Source of the DNA: Methylotenera sp.
Lineage (GTDB): Bacteria > Pseudomonadota > Gammaproteobacteria > Burkholderiales > Methylophilaceae
Assembly (NCBI GenBank): GCA_014378495.1
Contig: JACMNP010000132.1
Location: forward strand, 1-35,541
Direction: 5' to 3'
Length of the DNA stretch: 35,541 bases
The first letter of the stretch is position 1; each line of letters begins with the position of its first letter. The position numbers were made by a program, and so were the translations under genes. The notes under the pieces are model-generated. The model searched no databases, was not told the origin of the DNA, and was given only the letters and a program-made list of their open reading frames with translations. This document shows positions 10,422 through 20,706 of this stretch, one piece after another.

Positions 10422-10955
10422 CTACCTAAAACCCCAAGGCCTATAAAATCCTCCACCCCAGCCAAAGCGGCTACCATAATAACCGCCATAAGGGCCAAAA
10501 CCGTATGGACCGTACCCGCCAAACGAATCATATTGGTATTGCTGTAACTGCTGGCGTTTCAGTTTCTCTAACTCTGCACGTTTAGTTTTTTCACGCTTGT
10601 TAATTTCATCAGCCACAGCATTCTGTTTAGCTAACTCATTGCTTTGATGTATATAATCCAGCACTTTTACATCCACTCCTTGCTTGCTTAGCATCAATGT
10701 TTGGCTAGGCGTTAACTCATAGCGTGAGTTACTGGCCTGAATGTTAGCAATAATATTCTCAGGTGTTTTACCTTCTTTAGTCTGCGCAACGATCATTTCT
10801 AAACTCACTGCGGCGACAGGAGGAGGCATGATTTTAGCGAGTTCCTCTGGTGTAATTCGGTCTATTTGTGCTGGGCGAGTCACCTCCGTGGCACAGCCTG
10901 CAAGTGACAACACACTGATTAGACTCAATATAGTTAATACTTTAACTTGATTCAT
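10422..10955 (-). CDS. lipoprotein with Gly/Tyr/Phe-rich C-terminal tail
   Basis: Lipobox LSLAGC; tail SFGGYGPYGFGPYGGYYGSRFGWGGGFYRPWGFR. Confidence 0.8.
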   Translation of the reverse strand: MNQVKVLTILSLISVLSLAGCATEVTRPAQIDRITPEELAKIMPPPVAAVSLEMIVAQTKEGKTPENIIANIQASNSRYELTPSQTLMLSKQGVDVKVLDYIHQSNELAKQNAVADEINKREKTKRAELEKLKRQQLQQYQYDSFGGYGPYGFGPYGGYYGSRFGWGGGFYRPWGFR

Positions 10956-10956
10956 T

Positions 10957-11901
10957 TCAAACTCCTTTTTGCTTAAATTTCGTTAACACTGGCGATGCAT
11001 TCGTAATATTTTCATCATAGGAATGACGTTTCGCTTGGTACAGACTCAACACTTTTTTAACATAAGCCTTAGTTTCTTTGTAAGGCGGCACACCTTTATA
11101 TTTATCCACAGCACCTTCACCCGCATTATAGGCAGCCACCACTAAAGTCACATCTCCTCTAAAGTAAGACAGCAGCCATCGTAAATAAGCCACACCACCT
11201 TTAATATTCTGGCTTGCGTTATAAGCATTCTTTACATTAAAGCGCTCTGCAGTCTCAGGGATAAGTTGCATTAACCCTTGTGCCTCTTTATTTGATTTTG
11301 CAGCTACTTTAAACCCAGATTCAGCGGTAATAATTGATAGGACTAATTTTTCATCGACTTTGTACCAATCAGAAATCGTACCCACTAAATCTACTACCCA
11401 GCGTTTACTTTTTGGCAATTGGGCTACATAAGCATCAATTGCAGGAGAGCCTTGATATTGCGCATATTGCGTTTTAGCAGCTTTTTCTGGCGCTACAGCT
11501 TCTAACACGCAAAGTGGTGTATCTGCAGTTTTAATCTCAATAGTCTCAAGCATTTTTTGCGCTTCAAAATGACCGTGTGTCGAGGCGATACCGAATAAAT
11601 TAGCCGCATAATCACGATTTTCAGGCACACCACGTCCAAATGCGTACAACATCCCTAAGCGGTAAACGCCTTCGGCACTGCCATAACGGGCAGCTTCACA
11701 ATACAAATTAGCCGCCTTCCAAGTAGCATCTGCATCATTTTCATTCGCCATCAACACACTTGCTCTTTCTAGCAGACTTCTAATTAGAGGTGGTTCGTTA
11801 TCGAAGGTTTCCAACTCATTTTGACTATACGCCACGCTAACACTAATTCCGAATGCCACATTTAGAGTGACTACTAAAAAAATGGCAATCAGTGTTTTCA
11901 T
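10957..11901 (-). CDS. lytic transglycosylase with Sel1-like repeats
   Basis: Sel1-like AARYGSAEGVYRLGMLYAFGRGVPENRDYA and SLT motifs ITAESGFKVAAKSNKEAQGLMQLIPETAERFNV, AAYNAGEGAV. Confidence 0.92.
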   Translation of the reverse strand: MKTLIAIFLVVTLNVAFGISVSVAYSQNELETFDNEPPLIRSLLERASVLMANENDADATWKAANLYCEAARYGSAEGVYRLGMLYAFGRGVPENRDYAANLFGIASTHGHFEAQKMLETIEIKTADTPLCVLEAVAPEKAAKTQYAQYQGSPAIDAYVAQLPKSKRWVVDLVGTISDWYKVDEKLVLSIITAESGFKVAAKSNKEAQGLMQLIPETAERFNVKNAYNASQNIKGGVAYLRWLLSYFRGDVTLVVAAYNAGEGAVDKYKGVPPYKETKAYVKKVLSLYQAKRHSYDENITNASPVLTKFKQKGV

Positions 11902-11922
11902 CAGTGTTAGCTTGCGCGTGAA

Positions 11923-14508
11923 TTAGCCTTTTGTAAATGTCATCTTTCCTGCCTTGCATTCAACTAATATAGTATCTTTTGCCACAAAATTCCCGGCCAA
12001 AATCTCGCGTGCCAGTGGATTCTCAATCTCACTTTGAATAGCCCGTTTTAACGGCCTTGCGCCATAGACAGCATCAAACCCTGCACTAGCAATCTCGGCA
12101 ATGGCAGCTTCAGACATGTTCAGTGTCATATCCATCGCCGCTAATCGTTTAGCCAGTAGCTGAATTTGAATATGTGCAATCGATTTCACTTGCGCTTCAC
12201 CTAGGCTATGGAAAACGACTACTTCATCAATGCGGTTGACGAACTCTGGTCTGAAATGTGTTTTCACTTCACCCATCACCGCCAATTTCACCACTTGATA
12301 GTCTTGATCTGCCATGCTTTGTATCATCTGGCTGCCAAGATTCGACGTCATGATAATCACAGTATTTTTAAAGTCTACTGTACGACCTTGACCGTCTGTT
12401 AAACGGCCATCATCTAACACTTGTAGCAACACATTGAATACATCAGGGTGCGCTTTTTCCACTTCATCCAGCAAAATTACTGAGTATGGCTTGCGACGCA
12501 CGGCTTCAGTCAATGTGCCGCCTTCTTCGTAGCCCACATAACCAGGCGGCGCACCTATCATACGTGCGACACTATGTTTCTCCATAAATTCACTCATGTC
12601 GATGCGAATCAAATGGTCTTCCGAATCAAACAAAAAGCCTGCTAATGCTTTGCAAAGCTCAGTTTTACCGACACCCGTTGGTCCTAAAAACAAGAAGCTG
12701 CCATAAGGTCGATTCGGGTCACTTAACCCTGAACGTGAACGTCGAATCGCATCTGAAACCAATCTTACCGCTTCATCTTGCCCAACGACACGTTCGTGAA
12801 GCTTAGCTTCCATGGTGAGTAATTTTTCACGCTCACCAGTCAGCATTTTACTGACTGGTATACCTGTAGCACGGCTCACGACTTCCGCAATTTCATCCGC
12901 CCCAACTTCAGTACGCAGCATTCTGTTTTTAGTCTGAGTTGCATTCGCTTCCGAGTGCGAAGCCTCTTTTAATTGCGCCTCTAAAGCCGGCAATTTGCCA
13001 TATTGCAGCTCAGAGACTTTTTGCCATTCACCTTTACGCGTGGCCTCTTCCATCTCAAATTTAATCTTCTCGATGGCTTCTTTAATATGGCTAGTGCCTT
13101 GCACCTGTGCTTTTTCAGAGGTCCAAATCTCTTCTAAATCTGCATATTCTTTCTCCAGATTTTCAATTTCTTCTTCAATCAGTCCAAAGCGTTTTTTGCT
13201 GCCTTCATCTTTTTCACGGCGCACAGCCTCACGCTCGATTTTGAGTTGAATCACACGGCGCTCAAGTTTATCTAACACTTCAGGCTTAGAATCAATCTCC
13301 ATCTTGATGCGTGAAGCCGCTTCATCAATTAAATCAATCGCCTTATCAGGTAAAAAGCGGTCAGTGATATAACGGTGACTTAACTCAGCAGCAGCCACAA
13401 TTGCTGGGTCGGTAATCTCAACACCATGATGCAACTCGTATTTTTCTTGTAAGCCACGCAAAATGGCAATAGTCGCTTCAACAGTGGGTTCGTCTACTAA
13501 TACTTTTTGAAAACGTCTTTCAAGCGCCGCGTCTTTTTCAATGTATTTGCGATACTCATCTAATGTAGTCGCACCCACACAATGCAATTCACCCCTCGCC
13601 AATGCAGGTTTGAGCATATTGCCAGCATCCATGGCGCCTTCAGCTTTGCCAGCGCCCACCATGGTATGGATTTCATCGATAAATACGATGGTCTGGCCTT
13701 CGTCTTGCGAAAGCTCTTTTAGCACGGATTTCAAACGCTCTTCAAACTCACCGCGGTATTTAGCGCCCGCTAATAAAGCCGCCATATCCAGCGATAATAC
13801 TTTTTTACCTTTGAGAGATTCTGGCACTTCTCCATTCACGATTCGTTGCGCCAAGCCTTCCACAATCGCGGTTTTACCCACGCCAGGCTCACCTATCAAT
13901 ACAGGGTTGTTTTTGGTACGGCGCATCAATACTTGAATCACACGACGGATTTCATCATCACGCCCAATCACGGGATCTAGCTTGCCCAAACTTGCGCGCT
14001 CAGTTAAATCTACTGTGTATTTTTTAAGTGACTCGCGGTTACTTTCACCTTCTTGATCGTTCACATGCTCGCTGCCACGCACTGCCATTATGGCAGCCTC
14101 TAGCGCAACTTTAGTCAAACCATGTTGTTTGAGCAATTTACCTGTTTCGCCTTTGTCTTCTGCTAACGCCAGCAGATACATTTCGCTGGCAATGTAGGCA
14201 TCACCGCGTTTTTGGGCAAGCTTATCGGTGACGTTCAATAGATTATTGAGGTCACGCGAAATAGCAATTTCGCCATCTTGCGCAGTCGATTTTGCTAAAT
14301 TGGCAATCGCAGTATTTAAGCTACTTTTAAGCGGTGCTAGGTTAACCCCAGCACGCGAAAGCAAAGATGCCGCACCGCCATTATCTTCTTGCAATAAAGC
14401 CAGCAACAAATGTTGTGGCTCTATTGCCGTACTATCTGCACCTACAGCAATGCTTTGCGCATCGCTCAATGCTTGTTGAAATTTGGTAGTCAGTTTATCG
14501 AAACGCAT
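11923..14508 (-). CDS. clpB: ATP-dependent chaperone ClpB
   Basis: Clp_N domain, two Walker A motifs ([27 protein letters not shown]), conserved ClpB C-terminus. Confidence 0.98.
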   Translation of the reverse strand: MRFDKLTTKFQQALSDAQSIAVGADSTAIEPQHLLLALLQEDNGGAASLLSRAGVNLAPLKSSLNTAIANLAKSTAQDGEIAISRDLNNLLNVTDKLAQKRGDAYIASEMYLLALAEDKGETGKLLKQHGLTKVALEAAIMAVRGSEHVNDQEGESNRESLKKYTVDLTERASLGKLDPVIGRDDEIRRVIQVLMRRTKNNPVLIGEPGVGKTAIVEGLAQRIVNGEVPESLKGKKVLSLDMAALLAGAKYRGEFEERLKSVLKELSQDEGQTIVFIDEIHTMVGAGKAEGAMDAGNMLKPALARGELHCVGATTLDEYRKYIEKDAALERRFQKVLVDEPTVEATIAILRGLQEKYELHHGVEITDPAIVAAAELSHRYITDRFLPDKAIDLIDEAASRIKMEIDSKPEVLDKLERRVIQLKIEREAVRREKDEGSKKRFGLIEEEIENLEKEYADLEEIWTSEKAQVQGTSHIKEAIEKIKFEMEEATRKGEWQKVSELQYGKLPALEAQLKEASHSEANATQTKNRMLRTEVGADEIAEVVSRATGIPVSKMLTGEREKLLTMEAKLHERVVGQDEAVRLVSDAIRRSRSGLSDPNRPYGSFLFLGPTGVGKTELCKALAGFLFDSEDHLIRIDMSEFMEKHSVARMIGAPPGYVGYEEGGTLTEAVRRKPYSVILLDEVEKAHPDVFNVLLQVLDDGRLTDGQGRTVDFKNTVIIMTSNLGSQMIQSMADQDYQVVKLAVMGEVKTHFRPEFVNRIDEVVVFHSLGEAQVKSIAHIQIQLLAKRLAAMDMTLNMSEAAIAEIASAGFDAVYGARPLKRAIQSEIENPLAREILAGNFVAKDTILVECKAGKMTFTKG

Positions 14509-14569
14509 ATTCGTCCCCTTATCAAAGTCTGATTCAATGCCAATGAATAGAATTGGCTAATTGATATTA

Positions 14570-14597
14570 ATATGGAGCAAATTTTGCAGTTTTCAAT
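14570..14597 (-). promoter_or_regulatory. sigma32-like promoter upstream of clpB
   Basis: Minus strand reads ATTGAAA-N13-CTCCATAT versus consensus CTTGAAA-N11-16-CCCCATNT, one mismatch in each half; about 60 nt upstream of the clpB ATG. Confidence 0.6.
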
Positions 14598-14598
14598 A

Positions 14599-15177
14599 TC
14601 AAGGGTGAATCGCAGTAACCTCCCAAGTCCGCCCTTCATCTTGAGAGACAGCCTGCATATTTGCGGTAAAGTCACTTTCACGTTGTTGCCAAGTCACCGT
14701 AATATTTTGATTATCAAGCCTAAATCTTGGATTGATTGGCGAGTATTTTGAGAGTCTTTTAGGCAGGCTAGAAACCCAAGACTCACCATCCATACGTGCA
14801 TAAAACAAGCCGCTGAGTTTTTCTGGCTCTTTATTTTGCACCATGGATTCACTCCATAATACATGCCATCCCCATTGGCCACCTTGCTGTAAAGCAATTG
14901 GGGTAGTGCATTTTGAGATTGCTTCATCATTACTAAAAGTGATCTGTTTTATATCTAATGGAGTCTGTTTCACATTCGCCATTACTAGTTCCAATTTATT
15001 ATTGGGCTGCTTTTGTGACCATAACCGATAGATTTCACCTTTGTCATTGGTGCTTTCTATTGTGATAGATTGTCCAGATAGACAAGATTGCACTGGTATA
15101 TTAGATTGCTTATGTTCATCAGCTACAGCAACTGCGTTGCCAATCAATATTAAAAAAAATACTAAAATAAGTTTCAT
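14599..15177 (-). CDS. exported protein, possible sialidase/BNR-like
   Basis: Signal peptide; C-terminal SQDEGRTWEVTAI resembles an Asp-box (SxDxGxTW); start overlaps the stop of the PepSY gene. Confidence 0.65.
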   Translation of the reverse strand: MKLILVFFLILIGNAVAVADEHKQSNIPVQSCLSGQSITIESTNDKGEIYRLWSQKQPNNKLELVMANVKQTPLDIKQITFSNDEAISKCTTPIALQQGGQWGWHVLWSESMVQNKEPEKLSGLFYARMDGESWVSSLPKRLSKYSPINPRFRLDNQNITVTWQQRESDFTANMQAVSQDEGRTWEVTAIHP

Positions 15178-16712
15178 GATGGTTTAATTGTAACGCCTAA
15201 AAAATTAGCCGCCTTAGGTAGCCGCGGTAAAATCCAATATTCAAATGCTAATATCATAAACAACGACAACCCTAAAAATGGCAATAATATAGCAAAGGTA
15301 AACACTAGAGTTAAGATGCCAAATGGCGTACGAACATCATTTCTAGGCGCCTTGATTGGTGCACCCAGTGTATTAGTAGACACATCCATTCCGCGCCTTC
15401 TACGCCACCACATTACTACTCCGCTTACTGAAACAGTGATTAAACTTAAGGCTGTTAATAACCATAATAGTTGATTCAGCCAGCCAAATAACTGGCCTTC
15501 ATGTATCGAAATACCGAAACCTATAATGCGATCAAGTAAGCCCCGGTCAGCAAAGTTTTTTCTAGACAAGATATTGCCTGTGTTGGCATCTAACTCTAAG
15601 TTCACGCGCAATGGCCTATTTTGTGCATCAGACTTTGCCGTCCAATTGGGCGATCTTTTTAATGGCGCTGCGACTAAAACAGGGTAAGCCAAATGTAATG
15701 CTTTCACATTCTCAACCATTTGATTTAAAGATTTATTTTCTGCCATATTATCTAGCGCATTAAAATTAGCCGTTGGTACTTGATGAGCATGTTTGTGTTG
15801 CATCGCTTGATGTTGTGCATGCTCATCTTCAGTCATCGCTATTGGTGCAATCTTAACTTTAGCAGGCTTGATTAATTGCCTTGCTTCAAGTTCAGAAGCC
15901 CTACCAATAGTCCAATCTTGCGGTGTTTTTACTTGCATCGTGCTGTTCACATTACGCAATTCTTTTAAAATTCCGCCCCAAGATTTTGCCCATGGCAAGC
16001 CAGAAATGAGTAGAAATAGGGTTAAGAACGATACCCAAAACCCAATCACCGCATGCAAATCTCGCCAAAATAACCTAGACTTTACTTGTTGACCATTTCT
16101 GATAACAATACTAGAGGCTAAACGCGGATATAGGATGCCTGCCAAGCTATTTAAATTGCGTGGCCACCATAAAAATAAGCCCGTTATAATCATTACGATT
16201 GCCCATGAAGCGGCTAGCTCTACAATATTAGAACCACGATCTCCCAACAATAATTGGCCATGTAGATGATGAATATAAGTCATCAATTTATCATCTTCAC
16301 GTTCTATTTTTAAAACTTGTAAGTTAAATGGATTTACAAATACGCGATATAAATCCCCGTTTTTCACTAGCATTATTTGAGCAGCAGCTTGTGCTGTCTG
16401 AGGAAGTTGGTAAGCATTAAAATCTGAATCCGCTACCGCGGCAAGCGCCGCTAACACTTGCAGCTTGGCCGATTTAGCATTTTCTGTCGCACTTAAATTA
16501 CTAATGCCTACTTTACCAGCCACTACATTAGTAACAGGTAAATTATTGTAATCGCTATTTTGAAAAGCCTCATATTGCGGTTTAAATAGATAAATTGCTC
16601 CTGTAATAGATAACAAAATAATAAAGGGTATGCAGAACAACCCTGCATAAAAATGCCAGCGCCATACGGTGTTGTAACTCAATAAGGCAGGTTTATTCAG
16701 ATAATTTTTCAC
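15174..16712 (-). CDS. PepSY-associated TM helix domain protein (iron-uptake/reductase-like)
   Basis: WRWHFYAGLFCIPFIILLSITGAIYLFKPQYE, HHLHGQLLLGDRGSNIVELAASWAIVMIITGLFLWWPR, RDLHAVIGFWVSFLTLFLLISGLPW. Confidence 0.93.
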   Translation of the reverse strand: MKNYLNKPALLSYNTVWRWHFYAGLFCIPFIILLSITGAIYLFKPQYEAFQNSDYNNLPVTNVVAGKVGISNLSATENAKSAKLQVLAALAAVADSDFNAYQLPQTAQAAAQIMLVKNGDLYRVFVNPFNLQVLKIEREDDKLMTYIHHLHGQLLLGDRGSNIVELAASWAIVMIITGLFLWWPRNLNSLAGILYPRLASSIVIRNGQQVKSRLFWRDLHAVIGFWVSFLTLFLLISGLPWAKSWGGILKELRNVNSTMQVKTPQDWTIGRASELEARQLIKPAKVKIAPIAMTEDEHAQHQAMQHKHAHQVPTANFNALDNMAENKSLNQMVENVKALHLAYPVLVAAPLKRSPNWTAKSDAQNRPLRVNLELDANTGNILSRKNFADRGLLDRIIGFGISIHEGQLFGWLNQLLWLLTALSLITVSVSGVVMWWRRRRGMDVSTNTLGAPIKAPRNDVRTPFGILTLVFTFAILLPFLGLSLFMILAFEYWILPRLPKAANFLGVTIKPS

Positions 16713-16736
16713 AATTAAGGCTTTCCTGATAATCGA

Positions 16737-19065
16737 CTAATAATCAAACTTTAGCTGTAAATAGCCCGTGCGCTGTGGGTAGGGATGAAACGCATAGGCC
16801 TTATAGTTATTTAAATTATCTATACCAATACTCGCGGTAAATTTTTCGGCAAATTTATAGTTAGCTTTCACATCCATAATAAAAAACTTACTCACGCCAC
16901 CAAAAGTATCAGGATTGATGTCGCTATTATCTAAAGTATTGTATTGTCGACCGCTGTAGCGCGCGCCTAAGCTGTAAGTCAAATGGTTACCTTGATGATA
17001 AGTTGCTACGGCTTTAAAGCATACTTTTTGGAATACGTAATGGCTTGTTGCCTTCTAAGGCCGGATTAGCTTCGTTACGTAAAATTTCAGCTTCTGTAAG
17101 CGTTAAGCTACCCAATAAATCTAGGCCGTTTATCAGTAGATCTTGCCATTCTGTCGATAATTCAATACCTCTTGTACGCACATGATCTACATTTTGAATA
17201 AAAGTACATTGCGTACCAATACAACTAGGGCCTGTAGGAATAGTTTGTGAAACTAAGGCATCAAACTTATTTTCAGTGAACAAACTCGCCCGCACTAAAC
17301 CATTGGCAAAACGTCTTTCAGCGGTAAATTCACCAGAAATGACTTCTTCAGTTTTTAAGTCAGGGTTATTTTGTATTAATGAAGTGCCGCTAGTTACTTG
17401 CTGATAAAGCTCGCTCACGGTTGGAAAGCGGTAAGCTTGACTAACGGAAGCGCTGAAGCCCCAAGCAGGTAATGGCTCAAAGCTAATTGATATTTTTGGT
17501 GAAAATTTATTATCTGATTTATCGTAATATGCACTAGTTTGAAAACCAGCGCTAGTTGTCGTTTGGTTGCGTCCATCAGTTGCCTCCCAATGCTCTTGGC
17601 GTGCGCCTAATGTAAGCGCCCACTTAGGGTCAAGTTGCCATTTATCTTGTAAATAAATCGCTTGGGTCGCCGTTTCACCGCGAGAAGTACTAAACAAAGT
17701 GTCCTTGTCACCAACAGACCAATCAGCAGTATTGTTAGTGTCACTACGCAACTTGTAACCGTCAATATGGTAGCCAAAATCAATCGTATGTTGGTCACCA
17801 TGATTATCTACTGGTCGTAATGTTCCGCGCGCGTCAAATACTGTCCATCCTGTACCAGCTTGATCAACCACCCTACCAACTTTATTCAAGTAAGGGTTAC
17901 CAGCCGCCACAGTACCGCTGGATGGCACATTAGAAGTACTATTTTTATCTTTTTGATAATCATAGTTAGAAAACGTAAGTTGCCAATCAAACAGTCCTTT
18001 AGTATTAGACTTTAAATCCAGCGCTTGCATAATATGGGTCGCTTCTGCCTCACCTGGATTATTAAAGCCGCCCACATCATAATTCTTACCGTTGAACGTT
18101 ACACGGCCATTAAAAACGGCATTGCCAGCTGCATCTTTAATGTAGCTATCAACATCGCTATGGCTGTCTAAATTCCATATGCCAAAGGTATAAGCTATTT
18201 TAACGGTAGGTGCAATGTCATAAGCCGCTTTAAATTTCAAGTTAAGCTGTTCGCTATGGTCAATTCCCGTAGCACCAAAAACTACTCTATTTTTTCCTGA
18301 AGGATCTTTATCTAAATAAGCACCAGTGACAGCTGTTCTGCTCCCAGCAGTAGTGTTGGTAGCAATGCTGTTTGCAAACTGCATAGGCTGACTAGTAGTA
18401 TCTAAGTTATCTGCAGTGAATAAAAAGCTTAAATCATTAATTTTATTACCCACTGAAAAAGTCTCATGATGCCCATTGAATGTTTTATCAGTACCGTATA
18501 ACTCAAATTTTTGTATAAAGGCTTGGGTGCTTGCGTGCGCTTCAAATTTAGTCGGCATGCGGGTATTTAAATTAATGACACCACCCATAGAGTTACCTGC
18601 GTATAAGGCAGAAAAAGGTCCATATAAAATATTCACACTTTCAATTTCTTTAGGGCTTACCAAACCCCAGCGTGGGGCAAAGCCAAATGAATTACCAAGC
18701 AAATTTGATAGCAAAACACCATCGGCATATAGCAATGTTTGTGCACTAGAAAGCGTGCCAGTAGTGCGTGTAGCAATAGGGCCATTGCGATCACCAATAT
18801 AGCGTTCGCGAACTTGAAAGCTCGGCAAATATTTCAAAGTTTGCTGAGAAGTAGTTGCGTTTATGGTGTCTTCGATCTGTTGCTTGGTATAGGTTTCAAC
18901 TGCAGCAGGATGGTTAATAATACAACTGTCTATTGGCGCAGTCACCATTACTTCATCTAAATTGATCGCCTCTTTCTCTTCTGCAAATGCTACATTTGAA
19001 AAGTTAAATGCGAGCGCACTCAGCACGCATAAATAAATATGCGTGTAATTAAAAGCTGTATTCAT
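16737..19065 (-). pseudogene. TonB-dependent receptor, apparently frameshifted near the 3' end
   Basis: ORF 17014..19065 has signal peptide, TonB box-like NLDEVMVTAP, plug and barrel but stops early (GNKPLRIPKSML*). The next frame continues into 16737..16982 with a receptor C-terminus ending YLQLKFDY. Removing one T from the TTTTT run at 17025-17029 restores one continuous frame. Confidence 0.8.
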
Positions 19066-19089
19066 GTTAAAACTCCAAAAATCGTCGCC

Positions 19090-19114
19090 TTCAAGTCAAA
19101 TAATTTGACTTGAA
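19090..19114. repeat. 25-bp perfect palindrome upstream of the TonB receptor
   Basis: TTCAAGTCAAAT-A-ATTTGACTTGAA, 12-bp arms and 1-bp centre. Confidence 0.9.
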
Positions 19115-19156
19115 ATCGAATGTTTAATATAAAAGGGGTTATTAAAAATGCGTCAT

Positions 19157-20125
19157 TTAAAACGCAGTATTAATGCCCAAAGCCACTGACCAATCAGCAG
19201 TCAGCTGTGCTCCATTTACATATTGATAGATGGGTTTTTGTATAAAACCATACACTTGCGTCGTTGATGCAACGCGATAACTAAAACCTGGACTTAGGTT
19301 GATTGATTGACCACCAGAATCTGCAGGCTCAGCATTTGCGCCATTGTCTTTAGACTTATGTTGCAAATTCACTTGTAATAAAAGATTCAACTCTGGCGTA
19401 GCGCTGTAACTCATGCCAAAGTCAGCACTCAGTTTTCGGCCTGGCTCAAAGTCATCACGTTCATGCACGCTTTGTTGCCACATGCCTTGCACAAACCAAG
19501 CAGTATTACCTATACGGTAATTGTAATAAGCGCCTAATAAGGTATCTACGCTGCCACTACCCGGCTGCAAGGTACGCTCTGCGTCTTCTTCACTATTACT
19601 TTTGTGAATGCTACCCGTAGGTAATTTTATGCCAAATCTTAAACCAGCATTACTGTCTTTATCTGAATAAAAACGATAGCGTGCAATTGCTTGCACATCA
19701 CCCAAACCAGAAAAATTCCACTTTTCAACTTCTGGGTCGGTACCACCTGCCCCATTATCTTCATTAAAAATGTGTTGATGCGCACGGCTTACAAGCGGCA
19801 CTTTGAAGGTGATGCCCCAAGTAGGATTAATATTCCAATCCAAGGTTGTAAGTATATTGCGATTGATGGTGCGCACTTCATCATGCTCATCAACCTCGCC
19901 AGCGAGGTCAGCTTTGTGTGTACCATGACGCAACTGGTCTAAATCAATATATTCTGCACGTACATCTAAGCGAATACCTGGCTTAGAGGTAACGCCTTGT
20001 ACGTCCCAATCGGTACTTAAATTACAAAATGCACCGCCGCAGCTGGCGACTGCTGAGTAGCTAGTCAATAAACCAGCAGAGATTAGACTTGCGAACAAGC
20101 CCGTTTTTTTGAAAGATTTCAACAT
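19157..20125 (-). CDS. outer-membrane transporter-like protein with N-terminal CGGAFC motif
   Basis: Signal peptide MLKSFKKTGLFASLISAGLLTSYSAVA then SCGGAFCNLSTDWD; many amphipathic beta strands and terminal Phe. ORF extends to 20143; Met at 20125 is the likelier start. Confidence 0.75.
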   Translation of the reverse strand: MLKSFKKTGLFASLISAGLLTSYSAVASCGGAFCNLSTDWDVQGVTSKPGIRLDVRAEYIDLDQLRHGTHKADLAGEVDEHDEVRTINRNILTTLDWNINPTWGITFKVPLVSRAHQHIFNEDNGAGGTDPEVEKWNFSGLGDVQAIARYRFYSDKDSNAGLRFGIKLPTGSIHKSNSEEDAERTLQPGSGSVDTLLGAYYNYRIGNTAWFVQGMWQQSVHERDDFEPGRKLSADFGMSYSATPELNLLLQVNLQHKSKDNGANAEPADSGGQSINLSPGFSYRVASTTQVYGFIQKPIYQYVNGAQLTADWSVALGINTAF

Positions 20126-20219
20126 GGTTGATTCCCTAATCATGTAGCCACAACGAAGCTGTGACCTTAATAAAATAGAGTTTTAACGCCAACACTGGCG
20201 GCGAAAAAACAATTAAAAT

Positions 20220-20660
20220 TTATTCGATTTCGAGAGGTGGGGCGCGACTAAGATGGTCGCTTAGAAGTAGTGCAGTTAAAACAGGGGCTAGATAATAAGT
20301 TTGTAGGTAAAACTTACCTGTATCAAGCAATACGATACTTGTGTTATCTACCGCAGGAAAAGCCGCTGCAGTGGCATGATTTAAGCAAAAAGGGCAATGC
20401 TCAAAATGCATAGCGGTCGGCATAGAGTTAGGGTTAGATTCGCGTGAAGCTGTACCAGCGTTAATATCAGCTAAAGCATTATTCAGTGTAAAGCCTGCAG
20501 CAATACGCTTTGTGCCTTGTAAAGTACAAATCTCTTGCCAAACATTTTTAGGGCCCGTTTTATTTGCAAAAGCATGGGAAAGTGTAGGCGCTAGCGATGC
20601 GAACACCATTACCATCAAAATGGCTTTGCTTACTAATAATCGGAGGCGTTTAGAAAACAT
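20220..20660 (-). CDS. DUF2946-like protein
   Basis: N-terminal hydrophobic segment, HFEHCPFCLNH motif and downstream TM segment as in DUF2946. Confidence 0.8.
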   Translation of the reverse strand: MFSKRLRLLVSKAILMVMVFASLAPTLSHAFANKTGPKNVWQEICTLQGTKRIAAGFTLNNALADINAGTASRESNPNSMPTAMHFEHCPFCLNHATAAAFPAVDNTSIVLLDTGKFYLQTYYLAPVLTALLLSDHLSRAPPLEIE

Positions 20661-20706
20661 AAGAGGTTATTATACGCAAACTTGCTAATTCCAAAAATAC
20701 TATGTA

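Noticed and set aside
12835-12859. Perfect 9-bp inverted repeat ACCAGTCAG-N7-CTGACTGGT
   Set aside because: Lies in the conserved Clp[11 protein letters not shown] segment; coding constraint explains it adequately.
12995-14479. Several plus-strand ORFs opposite clpB (12995..13249, 13541..13936, 14228..14479)
   Set aside because: Shadow ORFs of a highly conserved coding sequence; no start signals or domain motifs.
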